Positions 18,444 through 27,565 are shown, counted from the stretch's first letter. The stretch: DNA of 52,812 bases from Acidobacteriota bacterium (GCA_003170135.1 PMZR01000057.1:1-52812); one strand, 5' to 3'. Program-made: numbers and translations. The notes: generated by a model not told the origin, from the sequence alone.

Positions 18444-19382
18444 ATGGGCGATGAGCGGACGGATGGCGAACGTATGGAGCGGCTGCGGGTGGCCGCGGTC
18501 GACGCCATCCTGGGCGAACCGTTCCGCGTGCTGGACGAAGGGTTCGTCCGTGTCGTCGACTACATGGGCGACGACGCGGCGATCGTGCAGGCGGCGCGGG
18601 TGTCCTACGGCAAGGGCACGAAGCGCGTCCACGAAGACCGCGCCCTCATCCGCTACCTGATGCGCCACTCGCACACGACGCCGTTCGAAATGTGCGAACT
18701 CAAGCTGCACGTGCGCGTGCCGATGGACGTGTGGCGCCAGTGGATCAGGCATCGCACGGCCAGCGTGAACGAGTACTCGACGCGCTACTCGGAGGCGATC
18801 GACGCCGCGCAGGCGACGCCGCGCGACGCGTGGCGGCTGCAGTCGGGCGGCAACCGCCAGGGCAGCAGCGGGCGCCTGCCCGAGGACGTGGGCGCGCGTC
18901 TCTCCGAGGAGGAAGCCGCGCTGCAGCGGCGGGCGCGCGAGGTCTACGAGGCGCGCATCGTCGCCGGCGTGGCGCGCGAACAGGCGCGCAAGGATCTGCC
19001 GCTCTCGACCTACACCGAGGCCTACTGGAAGATCGACCTGCACAACCTGCTGCACTTCCTCGATCTGCGCATGGACGCCCACGCGCAGCAGGAAATCCGC
19101 GAGTACGCAACCCTCATCGGCGACGAGATCGTCGCGCGGTGGGTGCCGATCGCGTGGGAGGCGTTTCTCGAATACCGGCGCGAGGCCACGCGGCTGTCGC
19201 GGTTCGAAATCGCGATGGTCGGCGCGCTGGCGTGCGGAGACGAGGCGCGCGCCCGCGCGCTCGCCACCGAGCGCGGCCTGTTGAATGCGACCGACGACGG
19301 GCGGCTGAAACCGAGCCGCGAGCGACAGGAGATCGAAGAGAAACTCGCCGCCTTCGGCCTGCGCGCGCCGTGGAGCACGTAG
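18444..19382 (+). CDS. thyX: Flavin-dependent thymidylate synthase ThyX
   Basis: 312 aa. Makes dTMP from dUMP using FAD, NADPH and methylene-tetrahydrofolate. The ThyX signature RHRxxSxNxxSxR is present at 102-114 (RHRTASVNEYSTR), with the upstream H-T-T-P-F-E-M motif near residue 76 and a C-terminal RARKDLP/LSTYTE-type segment (EQARKDLPLSTYTEAYWKIDLHNLLHFL). It is somewhat longer than the 230-270 aa of many ThyX proteins, with extra residues around 130-165 and at the C-terminus. GGAGGG lies 5-6 nt before ATG 18444. No thyA is seen here. Confidence 0.95.
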   Translation: MGDERTDGERMERLRVAAVDAILGEPFRVLDEGFVRVVDYMGDDAAIVQAARVSYGKGTKRVHEDRALIRYLMRHSHTTPFEMCELKLHVRVPMDVWRQWIRHRTASVNEYSTRYSEAIDAAQATPRDAWRLQSGGNRQGSSGRLPEDVGARLSEEEAALQRRAREVYEARIVAGVAREQARKDLPLSTYTEAYWKIDLHNLLHFLDLRMDAHAQQEIREYATLIGDEIVARWVPIAWEAFLEYRREATRLSRFEIAMVGALACGDEARARALATERGLLNATDDGRLKPSRERQEIEEKLAAFGLRAPWST

Positions 19383-19387
19383 TTCAC

Positions 19388-19456
19388 GTTGGTCGTTGGT
19401 CGTTGGTCGTTGGTTCTCGTCGTTGGTTGTTGGTACTCACGGTTGGTCGTTAGTCC
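19388..19456. repeat. Heptamer array, GTTGGTC orientation
   Basis: GTTGGTC three times, then GTTGGTT and degenerate copies, starting 6 bp after the thyX stop codon. It is the left half of an inverted pair of arrays. Confidence 0.9.
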
Positions 19457-19465
19457 GCGCTTCGC

Positions 19466-19546
19466 GACCAACGCCAACGACGAACGACTGCTGACCAACG
19501 ACTAACGACCAAGACCAACAACCCATAACCAACGACCAACGACCAC
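19466..19546. repeat. Heptamer array, GACCAAC orientation
   Basis: Degenerate GACCAAC/GACTAAC/GACGAAC units, the inverse complement of the array at 19388-19456. The two are separated by a CGCG-CTT-CGCG mini-hairpin, so the thyX-lhr gap can fold into one long imperfect stem. The array ends about 30 bp before lhr. Confidence 0.88.
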
Positions 19547-19578
19547 CGGCGCCCCCGGACTCCGGGCTAAGATTAGAT

Positions 19579-22500
19579 GTGCCCTCCGACCCCCTCAATC
19601 TCTTCCATCCGGCCATTCGCGAGTGGTTCACGGCATCGTTCGGCGCACCGACGCCGCCGCAGACGCTTGGCTGGCCCGCGATCGCCCGCGGCGATTCCAC
19701 GCTGGTCGTGTCGCCGACCGGGAGCGGCAAGACGCTGGCCGCGTTTCTCTGGTGCATCAACCGGCTGATGTTCGAGCCGGTGCCCGACGCGGCGCGCCGA
19801 TGCCGCATCCTCTACGTGTCACCGCTCAAGGCGCTGGCGGTGGACGTCGAGCGCAACCTGCGCGCGCCGCTCGCCGGCATCGCCACGCTGGCCGAGTCGC
19901 GCGGCGACCGGTTCGTCCGGCCGGTCGTCGCCATCCGCACCGGCGACACGCCGGCCTCGGAACGCGCGCACTTCCGCCGGCAACCATCCGACATCCTGAT
20001 CACGACACCGGAGTCGCTGTACCTCCTGCTGACCTCGCGTGCCGCGGACGCGCTGCGCCCGATCGAGACGGTCATCGTCGACGAGATTCACGCGCTGGTG
20101 CCGACCAAGCGCGGGGCGCATCTCGCCCTTTCGCTCGAGCGTCTGCAGGCCATCTGCGCGCGACCGCTGCAGCGGATCGGACTCTCCGCCACGCAGCGGC
20201 CACTCGATGAGGTGGCGAGGTTCCTCGGAGGTACGAAGTCCGGGGTCCGGGGTCCGGAGTCCGACGTCAACGCGCGCACCGCGCCGGATGCCGGGAACGC
20301 GCCGTCGCTGGACGGCATCCGCGAGGAGCTGCGCAGCGAGTTCGAATCCACCGATCGGACGATCGACTACCGTCCGGTCACCATCGCCGATGCGCACCAG
20401 GCGAAACGCCTGCGGCTGAAGGTCGAGGTGCCCGTCGAGGACATGGCGAAACTGGCGAGGGCGATCGGGACTCCCGGCGATCCCGCCGCGCAGCCGGCCG
20501 CGCCGACGTCGATCTGGGCATCCATCCATCCGCGCCTGCTCGACCTCATTCGCCAGCACAAGACCACGCTGATTTTCGCCAACAGCCGCAGGCTGGCCGA
20601 GCGCCTGGCCGGCGCGTTGAACGACTTGGCCGGCGAGCAGATCGTGCGCGCGCACCACGGCTCGCTGGCGCGATTGCAGCGGCTGGAGATCGAGGACGCG
20701 CTGAAGGCCGGGCGCATCCCCGCGCTCGTGGCGACCTCGTCGCTCGAGCTCGGCATCGACATGGGCGCGGTCGATCTCGTCATCCAGATCGAGGCGCCGC
20801 CCTCGGTCGCGAGCGGCCTGCAGCGCATCGGCCGCGCCAGCCACCAGGTCGACGCCGTCAGCGAAGGCACGATCTTCCCGAAATTCCGCGGCGACCTGGT
20901 CGCCGCGGCAGCCGTGACAAAGGCGATGCACGAGGGGCGCGTCGAGGCGACCACCTATCCGCGCAATCCGCTCGATGTCCTCGCGCAGCAGATCGTCGCG
21001 ATGGTCGCCGTCGAGCCCTGGCGGGTGGACGACCTGCTCGCCGTCGTCCGTTCGGCCGCGCCCTTTGCCGCCCTCAGCCGCCAGATGTTCGAAGGCGTGC
21101 TCGACATGCTGTCGGGCCGCTACCCGTCAGACGATTTCGCCGAGCTCCGTCCCCGCGTCACCTGGGACCGCGTTGCCGGCGTGCTCACCGCGCGCCAGGG
21201 CGCGCAGCGCGTGGCCATCGCCAACGGCGGCACGATCCCGGATCGCGGTCTCTATGGCGTGTTCCTGTCGGGCGCCGCGGCGGGCACGTCGCGCGTCGGC
21301 GAGCTGGACGAAGAGATGGTGTTCGAGTCGCGCGTGGGCGAGACGTTCCTGCTCGGCGCCTCGACGTGGCGCATCGAGGAGATCACGCACGACCGCGTGC
21401 TGGTGTCGCCCGCCCCCGGCGAGCCGGGCAAGATGCCGTTCTGGCACGGCGACCGGCCGGGGCGGCCGCTCGAACTGGGCCTGGCCATCGGCCGCCTCGT
21501 CCGCGAACTGCGCGAGATGCCGCCCGGCGCGGCCATCTCCCGGCTGACACGCGATCACGATCTCGACCAGGCAGCCGCCGAGAACCTGGTGCAGTACCTC
21601 GCCGACCAGCAGCGCGCCGCGGGCGCGGTGCCCGACGAACGGACCATCGTCATCGAGCGCAGTCGCGACGAACAGGGCGACTGGCGCATGTGCCTGCTCG
21701 CCCCGTTCGGCGCGAAGGTGCTGGCGCCATGGGTGATGGCGGTGGAGGCGCGCATCCGGGAAGAGAAGGATCTCGACGTCGAGTCGCTCTGGTCCGACGA
21801 CGGGTTCGTCGTGCGGTTCCCGGACACGGACCAACCGCCGGACCCGGCGCTGCTCGTGCCGAGGCCGCAGGACGTGGAGCGGTTGCTCCTCAGAGAGCTC
21901 GGCGGCACGGCGCTGTTCGCGGCGAGATTCCGCGAGGTGGCGGCGCGTGCGCTCCTGCTGCCGCGCCGGCGCCCGGGCGCAAGGTCCGCGTTGTGGTTGC
22001 AGCGCAAGCGCGCCGCGGACCTGCTGGCAGTCGCCTCCCGCTACGGCTCGTTCCCCGCGGTGCTGGAAACCTACCGCGAGTGCCTGCGTGACGTCTTCGA
22101 CGTGCCGGCGCTGGTCGACATCCTGGCGCGCGTCGCCGACCGCCGCATCAACGTCACGACCGCCGATACCGAGGCGCCCTCGCCCTTTGCCGCGTCGCTG
22201 CTCTTCAGCTACGTCGGCAACTTCATCTACGACGGCGACGCGCCGCTCGCCGAGCGGCGCGCGCAGGCGCTGCTCGTCGACCAGGCGCAGCTGCGCGACC
22301 TGCTCGGCGACATCGAGCTGCGCGAACTGCTGGACCCGGCCGTGATAGTCGAGGTCGAGGCGCAACTGCAACACACCGATCCGCACTACCGCGCACGCAG
22401 CGCCGACGCGCTTCACGACCTGCTGCTGCGCATCGGCGATCTGGCAGACGCTGAAATCGCCGACAGGGCGGCGTCCCCGGAAGTCGCGCAGACGATGCAC

Positions 22501-24195
22501 ACGCTGGTTCGGGCGCGCCGCGCGATTTCGGTCCCGGTCGGCACGGCGACCCGCTTCATCGCCGTCGAGGACGCGGCTCGCTATCGCGACGCGCTCGGCA
22601 CTCCCCTGCCGCCGGGCCTCCCGGACGCGCTGCTCGCGCCGGCGCGCGACCCGCTTCGCGACCTCGCACTGCGCTACGCGCGCACCCACGGGCCGTTCAC
22701 GACCGGCATGCTCGCCGCGCGGTACGGCCTCGCGGGGCGCGTGGCCGAGGAGGCGCTCTCGGCCCTGGCTGGGGCAGGACGCCTCGTGCAGGGGGAATTC
22801 ACGCCGGGCCGCACCGGCCGCGAATGGTGCGAGGCGGACGTGTTGCGGCAGGTTCGCCAGCGATCGCTGGCGCGCCTGCGCCACGAGGTGGAGCCGGTCG
22901 ATGCCGCGGCGCTCGGCCGGTTCGCGACGACATGGCAGGGCGTCGCCACGAAGCGGAACGGCCTGGACGCGCTGCTCGACGCGATCGAACAGCTGCAGGG
23001 TGCGCCGCTGGTCGCGTCACTCGTCGAACGCGAGATCCTGCCGGCGCGCATCGACGCGTACAACCCCGCCGATCTCGATTTCCTGGCCGGTTCAGGGGAA
23101 GTCGCCTGGGTGGGCCTCGAGCCGCTCGGCGAGCGCGATGGCCGGATTGCGCTCTACCTCACCGATCACCTGCCACGGCTGCTCGTATCGTCGCCGACGC
23201 CGGCCGATCTGTCAGACCGCGCCTGCGCCATCGTCGAACACCTGCGGCGCCAGGGCGCATCGTTCTTCGCGGCGATTCACGACGCGGCGGGCGGCGGCTA
23301 TCCCGGCGAGACCGTCGGCGTGTTGTGGGATCTCGCCTGGCGGGGCCTCGTCTGCAACGACACGTTCCATGCGCTGCGTGCGTTCACACAGCCCCCGGCG
23401 CGACACTCACGCCGCGAAGCGCGCGCGCAGCTGCAGGGATTCCGATCGCGCCGGCTGACGCCGCCCACGGCAGAAGGGCGATGGTCGCTGGTCGAGGCGC
23501 GGGCCGCCACCGGAACGCCGGTGTCGCCAACGGAACGCGCGACGGCGTTGGCGTGGCAGCTCTTGAACCGCCACGGCGTGCTGACGCGGGAAGCGATCGC
23601 GATCGAACAGGTGCCCGGCGGCTTCAGCGCCGTGTATCCGGTGCTGAAGGCGTTCGAGGAGACCGGCCGAATCCGACGCGGCTACTTCGTCGCAAACCTC
23701 GGCGCGGCGCAGTTCGCGGTGCCCGCCGCCGTCGATCTTCTCCGTTCGTTGCGCGACGAACCCGAGACGCCCCAGGCCGTGTACCTGGCGGCGACCGATC
23801 CTGCCAACCCGTACGGCGCGGTGTTGCGGTGGCCGGACATCGGACTTCGGACATCGGACGTCGGACGCCAAGCGTCGTCCGAACCTCGCGGGCCGACGCG
23901 GTCGGCCGGCACCGGCGTGATCCTGGTCAATGGCGCGCTCGCCGCGTACCTGACCAAAGGCGATCGATCGCTTCTCGTCTTCCTGCCCGAGGACGAGCCG
24001 GCATGTAGCGCGATCGCGACCGCGGTCGCGCAGATGCTGTTCGCGCTCGCTACCGGGGGCAGCGAACGGCCGGGACTGCTCGTCGCCGACATCAACGGCG
24101 TGTCGGCCCTCGCCCATCCGCTGGCGCCGTTCCTGATGCGGGCCGGCTTCAATCGCCGCCCGACCGGCTTCCAGGCGGCGCCGCCGCGGGAGTGA
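19579..24195 (+). CDS. lhr: Large ATP-dependent helicase Lhr, full-length form
   Basis: 1538 aa, the same size class as E. coli Lhr. Superfamily 2 helicase acting on DNA:RNA hybrids or RNA in repair or RNA processing. Walker A SPTGSGKT is at 45-52, DEIH at 168-171, GLSAT follows, then motifs IV-VI (FANSRRLAERLAG, SSLELGIDMG, QRIGRASHQ), the winged helix and Lhr core domain, and the long C-terminal region typical of Lhr-Core plus CTD. The start is GTG 19579; TAAGAT 5 bp upstream and no SD suggest a leaderless mRNA. Two 7-bp repeat arrays are embedded in frame, at residues about 220-230 and 1419-1431, where other Lhr proteins should have loops. Confidence 0.93.
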   Translation: MPSDPLNLFHPAIREWFTASFGAPTPPQTLGWPAIARGDSTLVVSPTGSGKTLAAFLWCINRLMFEPVPDAARRCRILYVSPLKALAVDVERNLRAPLAGIATLAESRGDRFVRPVVAIRTGDTPASERAHFRRQPSDILITTPESLYLLLTSRAADALRPIETVIVDEIHALVPTKRGAHLALSLERLQAICARPLQRIGLSATQRPLDEVARFLGGTKSGVRGPESDVNARTAPDAGNAPSLDGIREELRSEFESTDRTIDYRPVTIADAHQAKRLRLKVEVPVEDMAKLARAIGTPGDPAAQPAAPTSIWASIHPRLLDLIRQHKTTLIFANSRRLAERLAGALNDLAGEQIVRAHHGSLARLQRLEIEDALKAGRIPALVATSSLELGIDMGAVDLVIQIEAPPSVASGLQRIGRASHQVDAVSEGTIFPKFRGDLVAAAAVTKAMHEGRVEATTYPRNPLDVLAQQIVAMVAVEPWRVDDLLAVVRSAAPFAALSRQMFEGVLDMLSGRYPSDDFAELRPRVTWDRVAGVLTARQGAQRVAIANGGTIPDRGLYGVFLSGAAAGTSRVGELDEEMVFESRVGETFLLGASTWRIEEITHDRVLVSPAPGEPGKMPFWHGDRPGRPLELGLAIGRLVRELREMPPGAAISRLTRDHDLDQAAAENLVQYLADQQRAAGAVPDERTIVIERSRDEQGDWRMCLLAPFGAKVLAPWVMAVEARIREEKDLDVESLWSDDGFVVRFPDTDQPPDPALLVPRPQDVERLLLRELGGTALFAARFREVAARALLLPRRRPGARSALWLQRKRAADLLAVASRYGSFPAVLETYRECLRDVFDVPALVDILARVADRRINVTTADTEAPSPFAASLLFSYVGNFIYDGDAPLAERRAQALLVDQAQLRDLLGDIELRELLDPAVIVEVEAQLQHTDPHYRARSADALHDLLLRIGDLADAEIADRAASPEVAQTMHTLVRARRAISVPVGTATRFIAVEDAARYRDALGTPLPPGLPDALLAPARDPLRDLALRYARTHGPFTTGMLAARYGLAGRVAEEALSALAGAGRLVQGEFTPGRTGREWCEADVLRQVRQRSLARLRHEVEPVDAAALGRFATTWQGVATKRNGLDALLDAIEQLQGAPLVASLVEREILPARIDAYNPADLDFLAGSGEVAWVGLEPLGERDGRIALYLTDHLPRLLVSSPTPADLSDRACAIVEHLRRQGASFFAAIHDAAGGGYPGETVGVLWDLAWRGLVCNDTFHALRAFTQPPARHSRREARAQLQGFRSRRLTPPTAEGRWSLVEARAATGTPVSPTERATALAWQLLNRHGVLTREAIAIEQVPGGFSAVYPVLKAFEETGRIRRGYFVANLGAAQFAVPAAVDLLRSLRDEPETPQAVYLAATDPANPYGAVLRWPDIGLRTSDVGRQASSEPRGPTRSAGTGVILVNGALAAYLTKGDRSLLVFLPEDEPACSAIATAVAQMLFALATGGSERPGLLVADINGVSALAHPLAPFLMRAGFNRRPTGFQAAPPRE
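20237..20268. repeat. Heptamer array inside lhr, GGTCCGG family
   Basis: AGTCCGG, GGTCCGG, GGTCCGG, AGTCCGA and a partial unit, read as KSGVRGPESDV. It belongs to the GGACTCC word family seen intergenically at 14503 and 45681. Confidence 0.85.
23835..23869. repeat. Heptamer array inside lhr, GGACATC family
   Basis: Five consecutive units (GGACATC, GGACTTC, GGACATC, GGACGTC, GGACGCC), read as part of WPDIGLRTSDVGRQAS near the C-terminus. Confidence 0.9.
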
Positions 24196-24200
24196 GAGCG

Positions 24201-25595
24201 CTAACTCCCCGCGACATGCTGCCGAATCCACGCGGTCATCGTGGGCAGCAGGTCGGGCACGAACTGCTTCGGCAACGACGTGTACTCCGCGACGTCGCCC
24301 GTCTTCGCTTCCTGGTACAGGTGGTTCGCGTTCGGCATCACCTTGATCGTCACGTCGCGGTTGCCGGCCTTCGCGAGCGCCTGCTCGAGCGCCGGGCGGT
24401 TCACGTCCATCGGCACCTGGAAGTCGAGCCCGCCGAAGAAGGCCAGCACCGGGCAGCGCACCTTCTCGAGCACGGTTGCGGGATCGAAAGTCAGGAAGAA
24501 GCGGAACCAGGGCGTCAGCAGTGCCTTGTACTGGACGGCGATCTGCGCGAGCTGCGCGGTGGCCAACTGCTGGGCGGCGGAGTGCTGCGCCTCGGGCAGT
24601 TTCGCAATCTGCGCGTCGGCGTCGGCCCGGAACAGCTTCTCGACTTCGTCCCAGGGGGCGTTTTGCTTCGCCCCGTCGAACAGCCGGTGCTGGGTCTCGG
24701 CCTGCTTCGCGATCGCGTCCGGACCGAGACCGCGCAGCTTCACCAGGCTCGCGCCCTGCGCCAGCACGACCTGCTCGCCGGTCAGGGCGGGGCCGGAAAG
24801 GAGCACGATGAAGGCGACCTGCGGTGACCGCGCGGCCACCATCGGCGCAATGAGGCCGCCTTCACTGTGACCAATCAAACCGATGTGCTTTTTGTCGATG
24901 TCGGTCCGCGACTGGAGAAACGCCAGGTCGGCCACGACGTCGGTCGCGAAGTCCTCGCTGGTCGATTGCGGCGTGCTGCCGTTCGATCCGCCCACGCCGC
25001 GGTCGTCGCAGCGCAGCACGGCGATCCCCTGGCGCGTCAGATGATCGGCCAGCACGCGGAACACCTTGAACCCGAACACTTCCTCGTCGCGGTTCTCCGC
25101 GCCGCTGCCGGTAATGAGGATCACGGCCGGGTGGCGCCCGGGCGTCGGCGGGATCGTCAGCGTGCCCGCGAGCACGATCGCCCCATTCGTAATCTTCACC
25201 TCTTCCTGCCTGTATGGTGGCGGCGGCTCGGGCGGTGCCGGCGGCGCGTCCTTGTGGCACGCGAGTTCGAACGTGCCTTTCGCCGGTCCCTGCGCGAACG
25301 ATCCGGAGATGACCTCGCCCTTGACCGTGCCTTCGAAGATGCACAGGCCGAGACCGGCGGGCAGTTCGAAGTGCACCGCGTCGCCCGTCATCTTGACGCT
25401 TGCGAGCGCCAACCCGGTGACGCCCTGGATATCGATGGTCCCCTTGTCCGCCGCGGTGAACGCGACGTGGATCGGCAAATCCTGCCCGGCGACGTGAATC
25501 GCGCCGTCCCATGCACCCTGCGCCGGCGATTGCGCGACCGCCGTGCCCGGAACAAGCGCGAGCACGATGGCGAGACAACACATGAGCCTTGTCAC
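24201..25595 (-). CDS. Secreted alpha/beta hydrolase with N-terminal beta domain
   Basis: 464 aa. The signal peptide (LMCCLAIVLALVPGTAVAQ) is followed by a beta-rich domain at about 22-125 (WDGAIHVAGQDLPIHVAFTA). A proline-rich linker (PPAPPEPPPP) leads to an alpha/beta hydrolase with VILITGSGAENRDE, the nucleophile Ser244 in GHSEGG, Asp in FGGLDFQVP and His in PNANHLYQ. Homologues are annotated as periplasmic esterases or DLH-like hydrolases of unknown substrate. The start is GTG 25595, with GGAGGA at a good distance; the in-frame ATG four codons later is an alternative. It converges tail-to-tail with lhr with only 5 bp between stop codons, so no terminator fits there. Confidence 0.88.
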   Translation of the reverse strand: MTRLMCCLAIVLALVPGTAVAQSPAQGAWDGAIHVAGQDLPIHVAFTAADKGTIDIQGVTGLALASVKMTGDAVHFELPAGLGLCIFEGTVKGEVISGSFAQGPAKGTFELACHKDAPPAPPEPPPPYRQEEVKITNGAIVLAGTLTIPPTPGRHPAVILITGSGAENRDEEVFGFKVFRVLADHLTRQGIAVLRCDDRGVGGSNGSTPQSTSEDFATDVVADLAFLQSRTDIDKKHIGLIGHSEGGLIAPMVAARSPQVAFIVLLSGPALTGEQVVLAQGASLVKLRGLGPDAIAKQAETQHRLFDGAKQNAPWDEVEKLFRADADAQIAKLPEAQHSAAQQLATAQLAQIAVQYKALLTPWFRFFLTFDPATVLEKVRCPVLAFFGGLDFQVPMDVNRPALEQALAKAGNRDVTIKVMPNANHLYQEAKTGDVAEYTSLPKQFVPDLLPTMTAWIRQHVAGS

Positions 25596-25715
25596 TGCAT
25601 CCTCCTCGGTGCGCCCGGCCGGGCCGGACGCGTCGCAACCACAGCCGCTCCACGCCCGCGCCGTGCGCCCGCCATTTCGACGCAAACGGCCACGAGTGTC
25701 AACCAAGAGGATCAG

Positions 25716-25743
25716 TAGACAGTGGGTAGTGGGTAGTGGGTCG
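25716..25743. repeat. Heptamer array, TAGTGGG family
   Basis: TAGACAG, TGGG, TAGTGGG, TAGTGGG: the same word as 18348-18378. It ends 1 bp from the stop codon of the NADH dehydrogenase gene. The rest of 25596-25715 shows no gene; TTGACA occurs on the minus strand near 25700 but without a good -10. Confidence 0.85.
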
Positions 25744-25744
25744 C

Positions 25745-27151
25745 CTAGGACCTTCGTGAGACCTCTTCCTTGCGGGCGGGACAATCCGACGTGCGCGCAG
25801 CACGAGGATCCTGATTCGGCGCCGCGGCGGGCGGTCGCGGGGGCGGCGTGACAATGGGCAGCGCGTGTTCGCCCCAGGTCCGTTCGTCGTTGGTGATCAG
25901 GCGCACGCCCGACCTCGAGGCGACGTACGCCCATCCCCATTCGAGCAGCACGATCAGGCGGTTGCGGAACCCGATCAGCTTCAGCAGGTGCACGAACAGC
26001 CACGCGATCCATGCGACCCAGCCGGTCAGCTGCACGCGCCCGAAGTCGGCAACCGCGGCCGATCGGCCGATGGTCGCCAGGTTGCCGAGGTTGCGATAGC
26101 GGAACGGCACCAGGCTCTGGCCGCCGACGGCGCGACGGATGTTGTGCGCGGTGTGCGTCCCTTCCTGCACGGCGACCGCGGCGAGGCCGGGCAAGGGCTT
26201 CCCGTCCGGGCCGGGGGCAACTGCCAGATCGCCGAGCACGAAAATCTCCGGGTGGCCTGGCACGGTCAGCGTCGGCTCCACCGGCACCCGACCCGCGCGA
26301 TCCAGCGGCACGCCGAGACTCTGCCCCAGCGGCGAAGCTTTCACGCCCGCGGCCCACAGGATGGTCTCGGCGTGGATCTGCTCGCTCGCGGCACCGGGTT
26401 GCCCGACCACCACGACGTCCCTGGCGATCGAGGTGACCATCGCACTGGTGCGCACCTCGACGCCCAGCCGGCGGAGCGAGCGTTGGGCGGCTTCACTCAG
26501 GTGCTCGGGAAACGTCGGCAGCACGCGCGGGCCGGCCTCGAGCAGCACCACGCGCGCCGACGCAGGATCGATCGAGCGAAAGTCACGCACGAGCGCCTGC
26601 CGGGCGATGTCCGAGAGCGCTCCCGCCAGTTCCACGCCGGTCGGACCGCCACCGACGACGACGAACGTAAGCAGGCGAAGCCGCTCGGTGGGGTCGGCCT
26701 CGCGCTCGGCCCGTTCGAATGCCAGCAGCACCCGCCGCCTCATCTCGAGCGCATCGTCCAACGTCTTCAGCCCAGGGGCGAGCGGCTCCCAGTCGTCGTG
26801 CCCGAAGTAGGTGTGGCTGGCGCCGCTGGCCATGACCAGGTAGTCGTACTGGACGGCGCCCTCGTCCAGCAGCACGCTGCGATTGCTGACGTCAATCGCG
26901 CGGGCCTCGGCGAAGAGCACCGTCACGTTGCGTTCCCGGCTGAGGACGGCGCGGATCGGCGACGCGATGTCGCCGGGCGAGAGCACGGCCATCGCCACCT
27001 GGTAGAGCAGCGGCTGGAACAGGTGATAGTTGTGCCGATCGACGAGCGTCACGTCGAGGGGCGCTCCGCCAAGGCCGCGGGCGACATTCAGGCCCGCGAA
27101 TCCGCCGCCGATGATGACAACGCGAGGCCGAACCCCAGGCATGTCAGGCAT
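25745..27151 (-). CDS. ndh: Type II NADH:quinone oxidoreductase (NDH-2)
   Basis: 468 aa membrane-associated flavoenzyme that passes electrons from NADH to quinone without pumping protons. The FAD dinucleotide fold VVIIGGGFAGLNVARGL is at about 11-27. The NADH-binding motif VVVGGGPTGVELAGAL, then ETILWAAGVKASPLG and FVLGDLA (second FAD contact) are in order. A hydrophobic C-terminal segment (WVAWIAWLFVHLLKLIGF) should anchor it to the membrane. The tail is proline/arginine-rich. I start at ATG 27151 (MPDMPG); ATG 27142 and a TTG at 27181 are alternatives, none with a strong SD. Confidence 0.92.
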   Translation of the reverse strand: MPDMPGVRPRVVIIGGGFAGLNVARGLGGAPLDVTLVDRHNYHLFQPLLYQVAMAVLSPGDIASPIRAVLSRERNVTVLFAEARAIDVSNRSVLLDEGAVQYDYLVMASGASHTYFGHDDWEPLAPGLKTLDDALEMRRRVLLAFERAEREADPTERLRLLTFVVVGGGPTGVELAGALSDIARQALVRDFRSIDPASARVVLLEAGPRVLPTFPEHLSEAAQRSLRRLGVEVRTSAMVTSIARDVVVVGQPGAASEQIHAETILWAAGVKASPLGQSLGVPLDRAGRVPVEPTLTVPGHPEIFVLGDLAVAPGPDGKPLPGLAAVAVQEGTHTAHNIRRAVGGQSLVPFRYRNLGNLATIGRSAAVADFGRVQLTGWVAWIAWLFVHLLKLIGFRNRLIVLLEWGWAYVASRSGVRLITNDERTWGEHALPIVTPPPRPPAAAPNQDPRAARTSDCPARKEEVSRRS

Positions 27152-27191
27152 CAGAGCAAGAAAGGAGCCAGGAGCGCACAAGAACAGAGAT

Positions 27192-27246
27192 GGCTCAAGG
27201 CTTATGGCTGATGGCTCAGGGCCTCTTTGTCTCAGGGCTTGAGCCC
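27192..27246. repeat. Heptamer array, GGCTTAT/GGCTCAG family
   Basis: GGCTCAA, GGCTTAT, GGCTGAT, GGCTCAG followed by degenerate copies. It shares an 18-bp identical stretch with 11443-11460 and contains the stop codon of the short frame at 27232-27333. Confidence 0.8.
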
Positions 27247-27333
27247 GCGTCCCGCGATCACCTCCGCGATGTCGCCCGCCGTGCGCTCCGAGTCTTCCCG
27301 GAACACGCGTTCGCTGCTGGACCAGTCCGCCAC
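27232..27333 (-). CDS. Possible very short CDS or 3' gene remnant
   Basis: 33 codons from a GTG (MADWSSSERVFREDSER then TAGDIAEVIAGRGLKP). The translation looks protein-like and ends in a heptamer array, as several genuine genes here do. It starts 8 nt after the stop of the small membrane protein upstream, in another frame, so it may be that gene's frameshifted tail. Not recognised. Confidence 0.25.
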   Translation of the reverse strand: MADWSSSERVFREDSERTAGDIAEVIAGRGLKP

Positions 27334-27340
27334 GAACTTC

Positions 27341-27565
27341 TCATCGCGCGGACCCGTTCCTGATCGTGTTGGGCGGCCGCGCCGGCCCTGGGTGGCGCCG
27401 GTGCCAGAACGACAGCGCGAACGCGCAGACCGCGCCGCACGCCAAGGCACCGGCAAAGAACCATTTGAGCGGTGGAAGGCCCGTGAGGATGATGATCACG
27501 GAGCCTATCACCGCGATGACGCCACCGATGTCCCCGCCCACACGCACCCGCGAGGTGTTCCACAT
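27341..27565 (-). CDS. Small two-TM membrane protein
   Basis: 74 aa. Two hydrophobic segments are visible (GGVIAVIGSVIIILTGL and WFFAGALACGAVCAFALSFW), followed by a basic proline-rich tail. The ATG at 27565 overlaps the TGA of the upstream gene as TGATG, and AGAGG lies just before it, indicating translational coupling. An ATG nine codons upstream is also in frame. No family recognised. Confidence 0.6.
   Translation of the reverse strand: MWNTSRVRVGGDIGGVIAVIGSVIIILTGLPPLKWFFAGALACGAVCAFALSFWHRRHPGPARPPNTIRNGSAR

Noticed and set aside
19388..19546. Repeats between thyX and lhr as a CRISPR array
   Set aside because: Units are 7 bp, degenerate and contiguous, with no spacers and no cas genes in the window.
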